Notes: a model not told the origin generated them from the sequence alone. Numbered from the stretch's first letter, positions 18,521-27,159 are shown. The stretch is 64,000 nucleotides of DNA from JASGDN01 sp049840815 (GCA_049840815.1 JASGJI010000011.1:372001-436000), one strand, 5' to 3'. Numbers and translations are program-made.

Positions 18521-20757
18521 GTGCTCATCGGCCCTCATGGCGATTCCAGCGACAGAATCGGCCTGATCCGCGCGGACGCGGCATCGTGCTCTACGACTTT
18601 GAAGGCGACCTGCTGGGGGACGACCCGGAGACGACCCTGACGTGGATCGGGCCAGGCGAGCAGGTCACGATCGGCGGCTATGCGCTCAGCGATCCCATGA
18701 TCTATGCGGGGTTACAACCGGACATCTACCATCCCGCGTTCGAACCATCCGCTATCGACCTGGAGCGTGAGATCGCCCCGGACCAGCCTCCCCGCGCGGC
18801 GATCAGCACCCATTCGTGGCAACCGTGGGCGGCAATGACCCCGAATCTGCGCGGAAGCTATCTCGCGTGGGTCGCAACTGGCCGCCGCGATGTCGGTGCG
18901 CCGGACAGCTTTCCCAGCCTCTATCTCTGCGGCCTGGAACGACGTCTCTTCGTCGATCTCGGCATCTCCGGCCCCGTTCTCCCGAAGCAGGAGCCAGACG
19001 TCCGCGCCATCCGCGATGAGGTTGCCGCGCTGGTGGAAACCCACGGCAGACACCTGGCCCTGGGAAACGCGTCCCGGCTCCTGGCGATCCTGAACCTGAT
19101 CCTGAAGAACGCGTCCGCGTTCGCTCAGCCGCCGGCACTTGATCCGGATCAGGGGCAACCGCCGCTGGAACTCACGATCGGCCTCGGCATCCTCGTGGCA
19201 GCGGAGGAGCCGATCCCGCCGGAATGGGCACTGGCCTGGGCGTGGTACCTCCCGAATCGGCAGTGGACCTCGGTCGTCACGCGTTGCCCGGAGGAGGTGC
19301 GCCACCTCTTCCTCCTGCGGTATCGGCGAGAACACGGTGCGGGCATGGTCATCCGGCGCGGCCTCGGCGAGCTCAGCCCGCGCTACGAACCCATGAACAC
19401 GGGCGTGCCCCAGCCGCGCATCACCCTGCCGGGCCTGCCCGATGTCTTCCTCCGGCGACAGGCGAGCGTGACGCTCGATCACTACGCCACATGGTCGTGT
19501 CACGACCTCACGCCATACGCGAACTGGATCGCCCGGAATCCCACCCGCGCGGGCACGACCATGGCGTTGCTCCACGTACCCGCGCAACTCCTGGAGAGCG
19601 ACCTGCCATCCGCCCGTCGCGTGCGGACGTGGCTGGACCTCACATTGGGAGAGTACGGCGAGCCGATGCCGAGCGCGATCGCCGTCGCTGCGGGGGCGGA
19701 CCTGATCGCGCTGTGGGGCCAGGAGCCGCCAGACCGCCTCACGAAGGGCGAGAGCGAGATGCTGGGACAGGTGCTGGAACGATTCGGGGCCGGAATAGAG
19801 CCGGATATCCGGTTCGAAGGCTCGCCCCTGACCAGCCGAATGCCTGTCGCCATCTTCCGCCCGCCCGATGGATTCACCCAGCAAGGCCATGGCCTGCGCG
19901 ATCCATCCATGGCGGGGGAGCAGGCATCGCTTGCGCTGGCACTCGGGGCGCCACTGCTGACCACCGACGATCCCGCGCGGCCGCTGACCGATCGTGAGCG
20001 TTCCATCCTGAGCCGCATCGTTGGCGAGGCCATCGCCCTCACGCCGCTGGAAGCCGTCCGCATCCAGGCAGCGATCGCGCGCCTCTCCCCGCTGGATCCG
20101 AAGCCATCCGGACTCAAACGCCGCATCGATGCCCTGCACGCGCCAGAACGCGCGACGATCGGCGAAATCCTGGTCCGCATCGCCGGAGACGGGGCAAACG
20201 ATCTGCCACCGAAGATGGTGGGGCTGTTGCAGAAACACTTCCGCGCCCTGCGCCTCGATCCGGATGACGTTCCGGGGAGGCTCCACGGCGTGGCAACGGC
20301 GCGTCCCGCACCACGCAGCCGCACACCGGACCACCCATCCATCGCAACGGTCCCGAGCACCCCGCGACGGCCAATCCAGCTGGATCGTGAAGCCGTCTCC
20401 CGCACCCAGGAAGAAAGCGAGGCGGTATCCGCGCTACTGGGGGGACTCCTGACCGAGGAGACGATCGATGCCGCCCCGGCAATGGCAGCATCCTCACCCG
20501 CCTTGCCGGAGACTCCGCCGATTGAAGGACTCGATGCCGCCCATAGCGCCTTCCTCCAGGCGCTGAGCGAACGGGAGACGTGGCCAGGTCCTGCGATCGC
20601 GGCGCTCGCGGAGGCGCATCACCTGCTGCCCGGCGGCGCGATCGACACCATCAACGAGTGGGCGATCACCCTGCTCGATGAGCCGTTGATTACCGACGGC
20701 GACCCGCTCATGCTCGATCTCGCGCTCCTGTCAGCAATCCCCTTCCCTCGCGGGTAG
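18517..20757 (+). CDS. TerB-N/TerB/TerB-C protein, paralogue 3
   Basis: This is a third paralogue, 746 residues, starting with a GTG that overlaps the previous stop, so it is translationally coupled. TerB-N features are RGSYLAWVATGRRD and LYLCGLERRLFVD. The middle has ALAWAWYLPNRQW and CPEEVRHLFLLRYR. The TerB block reads RIAGDGANDLPPKMVGLLQ, again without the standard acidic motif. The TerB-C end is the best preserved of the three, with LLPGGAIDTINEWAITLLDE. It is followed by a 589-base gap with two hairpins and then by a BrxD-like ATPase. Confidence 0.72.
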   Translation: MSAHRPSWRFQRQNRPDPRGRGIVLYDFEGDLLGDDPETTLTWIGPGEQVTIGGYALSDPMIYAGLQPDIYHPAFEPSAIDLEREIAPDQPPRAAISTHSWQPWAAMTPNLRGSYLAWVATGRRDVGAPDSFPSLYLCGLERRLFVDLGISGPVLPKQEPDVRAIRDEVAALVETHGRHLALGNASRLLAILNLILKNASAFAQPPALDPDQGQPPLELTIGLGILVAAEEPIPPEWALAWAWYLPNRQWTSVVTRCPEEVRHLFLLRYRREHGAGMVIRRGLGELSPRYEPMNTGVPQPRITLPGLPDVFLRRQASVTLDHYATWSCHDLTPYANWIARNPTRAGTTMALLHVPAQLLESDLPSARRVRTWLDLTLGEYGEPMPSAIAVAAGADLIALWGQEPPDRLTKGESEMLGQVLERFGAGIEPDIRFEGSPLTSRMPVAIFRPPDGFTQQGHGLRDPSMAGEQASLALALGAPLLTTDDPARPLTDRERSILSRIVGEAIALTPLEAVRIQAAIARLSPLDPKPSGLKRRIDALHAPERATIGEILVRIAGDGANDLPPKMVGLLQKHFRALRLDPDDVPGRLHGVATARPAPRSRTPDHPSIATVPSTPRRPIQLDREAVSRTQEESEAVSALLGGLLTEETIDAAPAMAASSPALPETPPIEGLDAAHSAFLQALSERETWPGPAIAALAEAHHLLPGGAIDTINEWAITLLDEPLITDGDPLMLDLALLSAIPFPRG

Positions 20758-20805
20758 GGGTGACCGGCAAGAGGGTGAGACTCCCGCCCTGAACGATGGC
20801 GGCTT

Positions 20806-20878
20806 CCTCGTAGATGCGGCCCTTGTGGCCGCCGTGTTGTACGGAACACAGGCAGCCACAAGGGCCGCATCTACGAGG
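20806..20878. repeat. Perfect 24-bp inverted repeat
   Basis: Arms at 20806-20829 and 20855-20878 are exact reverse complements, starting CCTCGTAGATGCGGCC, around a 25-base loop that contains its own GTGTT/AACAC hairpin. It lies in the 589-base gap between the third TerB-N gene and the BrxD-like gene. The rest of that gap shows no gene. It may terminate the TerB operon or be one copy of a dispersed extragenic repeat. Confidence 0.7.
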
Positions 20879-21143
20879 AGCGATACCGCCTATTGCCGGT
20901 CGCTCTAGGGCACTACGCATTCGCACCATGACTGCCATCCGCTGGCAACGATGAGGTCACCCTATCGTGTGCTGGCGTATGAACGAGCGGCCAATGAACT
21001 ACTGTCACGCCGGGTGAGCTTGCAATCACCTCCAACTGGCGCAAACCCTGATTAGTCCGTCAGCGCCAAAGTGCCCTATGTCTCGTATAGACGATCCTCG
21101 CAGTTGCGGCCGGTGATTGCCCGGCGTCCTGCGGCAGAACCTT

Positions 21144-21164
21144 GGGCGATCACAAGGATCGCCC
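21144..21164. repeat. Short GGGCGATC hairpin
   Basis: GGGCGATC at 21144-21151 pairs with GATCGCCC at 21157-21164 over a 5-base loop and is followed by CCTACA. From general knowledge, similar GGGCGA(T/C)C hairpins recur between genes in Chloroflexota. No second copy is seen in this window. Confidence 0.5.
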
Positions 21165-21346
21165 CTACAGGGATTGATTCGCTCAACCCTACACTTGAAC
21201 CCTTGAGAGTCCACTAAGCATGCGATCGCCCTGCCAGAACTGCCAAGCGGACGCCCTGACACCGTGAAGTAAAATGGAGCGAACGCACGTTCGCCTTCGG
21301 TGGCGTCGTATGCTGTTGCCCATCGTCCTCCCGGAGTTCCTCGCTC

Positions 21347-22729
21347 ATGACCGATTCGTCCAGCCCAGCCGTCGTTTCCCAGCCAATCCGCCCGCGCGAA
21401 CGCGACGCCCTGCTCCAGTCGTTGCGAGCGGGCGTCGTGCCGCGCACCGGGCAGCAACACGTGCAGGTCGGGCGCGTCAACGAAGTCCGCGCGTTGCTCG
21501 CCGATGTCCAGCGGATTGCCGATGGCGGGTCGGCGGTGCGGTTCGTGATCGGCGAATACGGTTCGGGCAAGACGTTCTTCCTCCACGTCATCCGCTCGGT
21601 TGCGCTCCAGCAGAAGCTCGTCACCATCCACGCCGACCTCTCGCCGGATCGCCGCCTCCACGCCACCGGAGGCCAGGCACGCAGCCTCTACACCGAACTG
21701 ATGCGCAACATGGCCACCCGGGCCAAGCCAGATGGCGGCGCGATGACCAGCGTGGTCGAGCGCTTCGTCACCCAGGCGCTGACCGATGCCCGCGCTACCG
21801 GGGAAGACCCGGACACGGTCATCCGGCGCAACCTGGAGCAGTTGACCGAACTCACTGGCGGCTACGACTTCGCCGAAGTAATCGCCCGCTACTGGGAGGG
21901 GCACGATACTGGCAACGAGCAACTGAAGAGCGACGCCGTGCGCTGGCTGCGTGGCGAGTTCAGCACGCGCACGGATGCCCGCAACGCGCTTGGCGTGCGC
22001 ACCATCATCGACGATGGCAATGTCTACGACATGCTGAAACTGCTCGCCCGCTTCGTGCGGCTGGCGGGGTTCGGCGGCCTGCTCGTGGTGATGGACGAGA
22101 TGGTGAACCTCTACAAGCTCGCCAACACCCAGGCCCGCAACGCGAACTACGAGCAGATCCTGCGCATCCTGAACGACGCGCTGCAGGGCACCGCTGCCGG
22201 GCTCGGGTTCGTCTTCGGCGGTACGCCCGATTTCCTGCTGGACACCCGGCGCGGCCTCTACTCCTATGCCGCGCTGCAATCGCGCCTCGCGGAGAACCGC
22301 TTCGCGCGGGATGGCCTCGTGGACTACTCCGGGCCGATCGTCCGCCTCGCCAGCCTGACGCCGGAGGATTTCTACGTGCTCCTCACGAAGCTCCGGCACG
22401 TCCAGGCGAGCGGCGATCCCGGCGCGTACCTGATCCCGGACAGCGGCATCCAGGCCTTCATGACCTATCTCTCCAACCGGATCGGCGATGCCTATTTCCG
22501 CACGCCGCGCACGACGATCAAGGCCTTCCTGGACCTGATGGCCGTGCTGGAGCAGAATCCGGACGCCGTCTGGACCGACCTGTTCGACACCGTCGAGATC
22601 AGCGCCGAGGAGAACCCGGACCTGATGCCGATCGGGGTCGCGGCAGGGGCTGCATCCGAGGCCTCCACCCCGACCCCGAATGCCCCCGCCGAGGACGACG
22701 ATGACGACCTCGCCACCTTCCAGCTCTGA
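21347..22729 (+). CDS. BrxD/DUF2791-like P-loop ATPase
   Basis: This is a cytoplasmic ATPase of 460 residues related to the ATP-binding protein BrxD (DUF2791). Walker A is IGEYGSGKT near residue 68, and Walker B is GLLVVMDEMVNLYK followed by LANTQARNANYE near residues 246-265. A helical region (about 100-220) lies between them. The C-terminus is a disordered tail ending with an Asp/Glu run and DLATFQL. GGAG precedes ATG 21347. The gene follows three TerB-N/TerB-C genes on the same strand. From general knowledge, such ATPases pair with TerB-N/TerB-C proteins and a superfamily II helicase. No BREX gene (brxC, pglX, pglZ, brxL) is present here, so a BREX label is not justified. Confidence 0.75.
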   Translation: MTDSSSPAVVSQPIRPRERDALLQSLRAGVVPRTGQQHVQVGRVNEVRALLADVQRIADGGSAVRFVIGEYGSGKTFFLHVIRSVALQQKLVTIHADLSPDRRLHATGGQARSLYTELMRNMATRAKPDGGAMTSVVERFVTQALTDARATGEDPDTVIRRNLEQLTELTGGYDFAEVIARYWEGHDTGNEQLKSDAVRWLRGEFSTRTDARNALGVRTIIDDGNVYDMLKLLARFVRLAGFGGLLVVMDEMVNLYKLANTQARNANYEQILRILNDALQGTAAGLGFVFGGTPDFLLDTRRGLYSYAALQSRLAENRFARDGLVDYSGPIVRLASLTPEDFYVLLTKLRHVQASGDPGAYLIPDSGIQAFMTYLSNRIGDAYFRTPRTTIKAFLDLMAVLEQNPDAVWTDLFDTVEISAEENPDLMPIGVAAGAASEASTPTPNAPAEDDDDDLATFQL

Positions 22730-23119
22730 CAAACATGGCCCACGGCATGTCGCCACAGCTTACGCCGCCCTGAGACCCCCGAGCACGCCTGCATACTCAC
22801 CGCACGAAATCATCCGCGCAAGCGAAAACCCGCGCCGTTATGGGGAAATCGATCCGCGCGGATGACGTCATGCCTCAAAACGCCTGGATGGCGGCGTCAT
22901 CCGCGCAAGGCCGAAACGACGCGGAGATCGCATCCGATTTGCGCATAATGTTGACCGCTTGGCCGTGTCGTGGAGGAGCTTTAAAATGCCATCCGCGCGG
23001 GTCGGAATTCATGGCACGAAAAACCACCAGGGCTGGTGGTTCTCGGGTGTGACGCAGGGTTCGATCGGAGGTGTGGGTCGGGGGACGCTTCGTCGTTCCG
23101 AGAGGGGGGAGGTCCCCGC
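22730..23119. other. Intergenic region upstream of the transposase
   Basis: This 390-base stretch has no supported gene. It contains a perfect palindrome at 23022-23041 (AACCACCAG-GG-CTGGTGGTT) and CATCCGCGCAAG in two copies. The palindrome may lie at or near the left end of the insertion element, but no matching right end can be checked because the element is cut off. Confidence 0.4.
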
Positions 23120-24062
23120 ATGCCGACGCCGCTTGATCCGACTGTCCTGGCCGCCGACCTTGCCGCCTGGCGGGCCGCCCATCCCCGAGCCACCCTGACC
23201 GAGATTGAAGCCGAGGTGGACCGCGCGCTGGCCGCCTTCCGGACCCAGACTGTGGTCGACCTCGCCACCGACGAAGGCGACCCACCCCGCTGTCCGGGGT
23301 GCGACTCGGCCGATGCACCGTCATGGCACGCGCTCCCGAACCCTGGCAACCCGGGACGAAGGGCTGCTCACCCTCTCCCTTCCCCGCTATCGGTGCCCAG
23401 CCTGTGGCACCGAGCCTTCCCCCTGGGTGAGCGGTTGGGGCTGGTTACCGGCACCCTTGCCCCCTGGCTGGCCGAGTTGGCGGTCCAGTTGGGACCCGAG
23501 ACCTCGTTCGCCCGGGCGGCCTCCCTGCTGAGCCAGGCCACGCGCGCCCGGATCAGTCCCGACACCGTCCGCCGGCTGACCGAAACCGCCGGGGCGATCT
23601 GTCGGTGCCAGCTGGACCTGGACCTGCTCACCGCGCTGGAGACCGCCGCCATGGCCCCCGGTGCCCCCGAGGTGGTCGTGCCCGATGCCGATCCGTTCGC
23701 CCCGACCGCCACGATCAGCCTCTGTCTGGATGGAGCGATGGTGCCCCTGGTCGGCGGCGACTGGCAGGAAGTCCGCACGCTGACGGTCGGCGAGGTGGTG
23801 ACCACGGACGAGTCGGTCCGCACCACCCGCCTGAGCTATGTCAGCCAGCAGGCTGCCGCTGCCCGCTTCCAACGCACGATCGGGGTGGAACTGACCCGGC
23901 GTGGGGTCCTGACGCATCCGGGGACGATCGTGGCGATCAGCGATGGGGCCTCCTGGATTCAGGATGCGCTGGATCTGCAGGTGCCGCAGGCGGTGCGCAT
24001 CCTGGATGTCATGCACGCGGTGGAGTACCTGGCCGATGCCGCAAAGGCCAGCTTCGGCCCCG
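23120..24062 (+). mobile_element. ISKra4-family transposase, truncated and frameshifted
   Basis: ATG 23120 follows GAGGGGGGAGG. An N-terminal helical region (LTEIEAEVDRALAAF) leads to a zinc ribbon whose cysteine pairs RCPGC and YRCPACGTE lie in different frames: the frame shifts near 23,330 and returns near 23,412. The catalytic part has SLCLDGAMVPLVGGDWQEVR, VAISDGASWIQDALDL and VRILDVMHAVEYL, which fit the ISKra4 family. The protein stops making sense after KASFGPGTAE, about 320 residues in, where a complete member would run past 450. Beyond that point the sequence is cobT. No terminal inverted repeat or target duplication could be assigned. Confidence 0.75.
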
Positions 24063-24070
24063 GCACGGCT
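24055..24070. other. Breakpoint between two unrelated genomes
   Basis: Transposase coding sequence is recognisable up to about 24,062 and cobT coding sequence from about 24,063, in a different frame. Both genes are cut at this one point, so neither is complete. There is no recombination site, tRNA end or repeat here. The simplest reading is an assembly or library chimera; a deletion or recombination between two elements is possible but less likely. Confidence 0.75.
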
Positions 24071-24647
24071 GAACGATCTCGCCGACCAGGGCTGCAACGC
24101 CTTCCTGCCGGGCGAGATGGGCATCGGCAATTCCTCGGCGGCGGCGCTGCTGTACAGCACGATGCTGGACCTGCCGATCAACGACTGCGTCGGCACGGGC
24201 GCCGGCCACGACGCCGCGGGCATCGCCCACAAGCAGAAGATCCTGCGCGAGATCCGCCGCCGGCACGGCGACATCAACGACCCCCGCGCCGCCTTTGCCG
24301 CGTTCGGCGGGTGCGAGATCGCCATGATGACCGGGGCCATGCTGGCGGCGGCCTCGCGGCGCATGCTGATCCTGGTGGACGGGCTGATCGCCACCGCCGC
24401 GCTGGCCGCGGCGGCGCGCCTCTCCCCGGCGGTGCTCGACTACACGGTGTTCGCCCATGCGTCGGGTGACGGCGCCCACCGCCACGCGGTGGAGGCGCTC
24501 GGCGGCCGGCCGCTGCTCGATCTCGGCCTGCGCCTGGGCGAGGGCACCGGCGCCGCCCTCGCCTGGCCGCTGGTGGTCGCCGCCGTCGCCTTCCTGGAGG
24601 AAATGGCGACGTTCGAGTCCGCCGGCGTCAGCGGCCGCACGTCATGA
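24063..24647 (+). CDS. cobT: Nicotinate-nucleotide-dimethylbenzimidazole phosphoribosyltransferase, 5' truncated
   Basis: CobT makes alpha-ribazole phosphate for the lower ligand of cobalamin. About 193 residues are present, beginning RLNDLADQGCNAFLPGEMG. The family signature GCNAFLPGEMGIGNSSAAALL is split here only by length: it covers GCNAFLPGEMG and IGNSSAAALL. Later motifs include CVGTGAGHD and VFAHASGDGAHRHAVEALG. A complete CobT has about 350 residues, so some 160 N-terminal residues are missing because of the breakpoint. The stop overlaps the cobS start in ATGA. Continuous frame upstream of 24,063 is accidental and should not be read as a fusion. Confidence 0.85.
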   Translation, partial: ARLNDLADQGCNAFLPGEMGIGNSSAAALLYSTMLDLPINDCVGTGAGHDAAGIAHKQKILREIRRRHGDINDPRAAFAAFGGCEIAMMTGAMLAAASRRMLILVDGLIATAALAAAARLSPAVLDYTVFAHASGDGAHRHAVEALGGRPLLDLGLRLGEGTGAALAWPLVVAAVAFLEEMATFESAGVSGRTS

Positions 24648-25514
24648 GGGCGACGCAGCCGGCGCGCCGTCCCGCCGGAGGACGGCCTCGCCTCGAGGCC
24701 GCCCCTCCGCCCCGGACAGCGGGCATGAGGCAGGACGCGCCGCCCCGGCCGGACCGTTCCCTCCTGGCGCGCGAGGCCCGTGGCCTGTGGGCGGCGGCGA
24801 TCTTCTTCACCCGTGTCGGCGTGCCGTCGCTGCCCGATTTCGGGGCCGGCGACCAGCGGCGGGCGACGTATTACTGGCCGCTGACCGGCCTCGCCGTGGG
24901 GGTGGCGGTCGCCTCGGCATGGGGGCTCGCGGCGCAGGCGCTGCCGCAGACCCTCGCCGCGGGCCTCGCCCTCGCCGCCGGGCTGGTGCTGACCGGGGCG
25001 CTGCACGAGGACGGGTTCGCCGATGTCTGCGACGGGCTGGGGGGGGGGCGCCACCCGCGCGCGCGCCCTGGAGATCATGCGCGATTCCCGCATCGGCACC
25101 TTCGGCGCCGTCGGCCTGATCCTGCTGATCGGCCTGAAATGGAGCGCCCTGGCGGCGCTGCCGCCCGCCCTGGTGCCGGCGGTGCTGATCGCCGTGCCCC
25201 CGCTGAGCCGGGGCGCGGCGATCACCCTGATGGCCGCGCTGCCCTATGCCCGCGTCGATGACAGCCGCGCCCGCCCGTTCGTCAGCCGGCCGGCCCCCGC
25301 GCGCCTGCTGGCGATCGGCGTCATGGCGGTCACGCCCCTGGGGCTGCTGCCGGTGTCCTGGTGGCCGGCGCTGCTCGTCGCGGCCGGTACCGTCGGCGGG
25401 CTCTGCGCCCTGTGGTTCCGCCGGCACCTCGGCGGCTATACCGGCGATCGCCTGGGCGCGACCCAGCAACTCGCCGAACTGGTGATCCTGCTGACAGCGG
25501 TGGCATGCGCATGA
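24644..25514 (+). CDS. cobS: Adenosylcobinamide-GDP ribazoletransferase, frameshifted in a G run
   Basis: CobS is the membrane enzyme that joins adenosylcobinamide-GDP and alpha-ribazole in the last part of cobalamin synthesis. The sequence shows AAIFFTRVGVPSLPDF, LHEDGFADVCDGLGGG and then ALEIMRDSRIGTFGAVGLIL, with several hydrophobic helices. The frame breaks in a run of ten G at 25039-25048. Nine G would give DGLGGGATRAR and restore the whole protein, so an indel error is very likely. The start may be ATG 24644, overlapping cobT, or ATG 24725, which begins nearer the conserved part. Confidence 0.88.
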
Positions 25515-25596
25515 GCGGGGCGAGGCGATGTTCGTCGCCGCTGCCCGCGACGCCTCCAGGACACGTCGCGGGGGGGCAAGGACAAGGCAAGGAAGG

Positions 25597-25800
25597 CCAG
25601 GGGCGTTGCCCCTGGACCCCACTGGGGCCATCGGCCCCAGACCCCATTCGTTTTGGGGAGATCCCTGACCCCACCATCGAATCAATTGAAATCAAAAGCT
25701 TAAAATCAATGGGGTGCAGGGGCCGCTGGCCCCTGCTGAAGTCCAGAGCGAAGCTCTGGTGGGGCCTGGGGCGAAGCCCCAACGCCGGCAAAGCCGGCGT
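25597..25800. repeat. Array of six hairpins with three-base loops
   Basis: The gap between cobS and cobC holds six inverted repeats: 25597-25615, 25622-25640, 25716-25736, 25743-25759, 25767-25781 and 25782-25800. Stems are 6-9 bp and loops are GTT, ATC, GCT, GAA, GAA and AAA. A short AT-rich stretch with AAGCTTAA separates the first two from the last four. No gene is seen in this 320-base gap. Confidence 0.75.
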
Positions 25801-25834
25801 CCCCGAGCCCAGGCCCGCACCGCCAGGCCCCGCG

Positions 25835-26371
25835 ATGGGCATGAGGCTCATCCTGGTCCGCCACACCCCGGTCGCGAACGCCGCGGGTCTCTGCTACGGC
25901 CGCGCCGATCTCGATCTGGCGGACAGTTTCGGGGCCGACGCCGCCGCCGTGCGCGCCACCCTGCCACCCGGGCCGTGGGCGGTCGTGTCGAGCCCTGCCC
26001 GCCGCTGCCGCCGTCTCGCGGAAACGCTGGGGCCGGTGGTGACCCTCGACCCGCGCCTCGCCGAGGCCGATTTCGGCGCCTGGGACGGGCGTGCCTGGGA
26101 CGACCTGCCGCGCGCCGAGGTCGATCGCTGGTGCGACGATTTCGTCACCGTCCGTCCCCCTGGCGGTGAATCCTTCGCCGACGTGGCGGCGCGGGCGGAG
26201 GCCTTCGTCGCCGACATGACCCGGCGACACCCGCACGGCACCGTGCTCGCCGTCACCCACGCGGGCGTCATCCGCGCCCTTCTCGCCCCGCGCCGGGGCG
26301 TGGCCTACAAGGATGCTTTCTCGCTCGCGGTGCCGCCTGGAAGCGTGCACATGCTGGAGGCCGCCCCATGA
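25835..26371 (+). CDS. cobC: Alpha-ribazole phosphatase/histidine phosphatase
   Basis: This is a histidine phosphatase of about 178 residues. The phospho-accepting histidine lies in LILVRHTPV, with the supporting motifs VSSPARRCR, EADFGAWDG and VTHAGVIRALL. Between cobS and cobA it is most simply CobC, which removes phosphate from alpha-ribazole phosphate. ATG 25835 or 25841 may start it; the frame is open further upstream only through the hairpin array. Its last codons overlap the next start in ATGA. Confidence 0.8.
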   Translation: MGMRLILVRHTPVANAAGLCYGRADLDLADSFGADAAAVRATLPPGPWAVVSSPARRCRRLAETLGPVVTLDPRLAEADFGAWDGRAWDDLPRAEVDRWCDDFVTVRPPGGESFADVAARAEAFVADMTRRHPHGTVLAVTHAGVIRALLAPRRGVAYKDAFSLAVPPGSVHMLEAAP

Positions 26372-27159
26372 CCGCTCCCCGCCCCCCCATCAGCATCGTC
26401 GGCGCCGGACCGGGCGATCCAGACCTGCTCACGCTGCGCGCCTTCCGGCGCATCGCCGAGGCCGATCTCGTGCTGCGCGACCTGCTGGTTCCCGACACCC
26501 TGCTGGACGCCACCGGAACGCGGGCCGAGATCGTCGAGGTCGGCCGGCGCTGCGGGGCCCAGGAAAGCCAGGCGGCACGGCAAGCCCGCATCCACGAGCT
26601 GATGCGCGCCGCGTGGGGCGAGGGCAGGCGCGTGGTGCGGCTGAAATCGGGGGACCCGCTGATCTTCGGCCGGGCCTCCGAGGAGGCGCGCTATCTCACC
26701 GGGCACGGGATTCCGTTCGAGTTCATCCCCGGCATCACCGCCGGGATCGCCGCGGCGAACCTTGCGCAGGTGACCCTCACCGAGCGCCACCGCTCGCCCT
26801 CGGTGCTGTTCTGCACCGGGCACGCGGCCGACGACGAACCGGTTCCGCTCGAGTCCTGGGCGACGCTCCTGAAGGGCGGCACCACGCTGGTGCTGTACAT
26901 GGGCCTGGCCGCCCTCGCCCGCATCGCGCCACAACTCCGCGCCGCCCTGCCCGGCGAAACGATCCATGTCACCGCCGTGGCCCAGGTCAGCGGCCCCGGC
27001 CAGCGGCAGGTGACGGCGCCGCTGCACGACATCGAGGCCCGGCTCACCGCCGACCCCCTGCCCTCCCCCGTGGTGTTCCTGCTCGGCCGCCACGCCGTTC
27101 CCTTCGACGGACTGGCCGCCACCGCCCTCGCCGAAACCTCCGCCGCGCGGAAGGGATAA
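26368..27159 (+). CDS. cobA: Uroporphyrinogen-III C-methyltransferase
   Basis: This is a S-adenosylmethionine-dependent methyltransferase of 263 residues that makes precorrin-2 from uroporphyrinogen III, the entry to the corrin ring. Motifs are VGAGPGDPDLLTL near the start, VVRLKSGDPLIFGR near residue 88 and FIPGITAGIAAAN near residue 117. Length matches the single-domain CobA type. The four-base overlap with cobC places it in the cob operon. The downstream gap holds a repeat element and a terminator. Confidence 0.9.
   Translation: MTAPRPPISIVGAGPGDPDLLTLRAFRRIAEADLVLRDLLVPDTLLDATGTRAEIVEVGRRCGAQESQAARQARIHELMRAAWGEGRRVVRLKSGDPLIFGRASEEARYLTGHGIPFEFIPGITAGIAAANLAQVTLTERHRSPSVLFCTGHAADDEPVPLESWATLLKGGTTLVLYMGLAALARIAPQLRAALPGETIHVTAVAQVSGPGQRQVTAPLHDIEARLTADPLPSPVVFLLGRHAVPFDGLAATALAETSAARKG

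Noticed and set aside
13865..20757. A tellurite resistance operon
   Set aside because: The proteins have TerB-N/TerB-C architecture, but there is no TerC, TerD, TerE, TerZ or TerA. The TerB name alone does not indicate tellurite resistance.
21347..22729. A BREX phage-defence locus
   Set aside because: Only the BrxD-like ATPase is present. No brxA, brxB, brxC, pglX, pglZ or brxL is seen, and the neighbours are TerB-N proteins.
23943..24647. A continuous frame crossing the breakpoint, as if CobT had a new N-terminus
   Set aside because: The part before 24,063 is out of frame with the transposase it overlaps and has no similarity to CobT. The open frame is chance.
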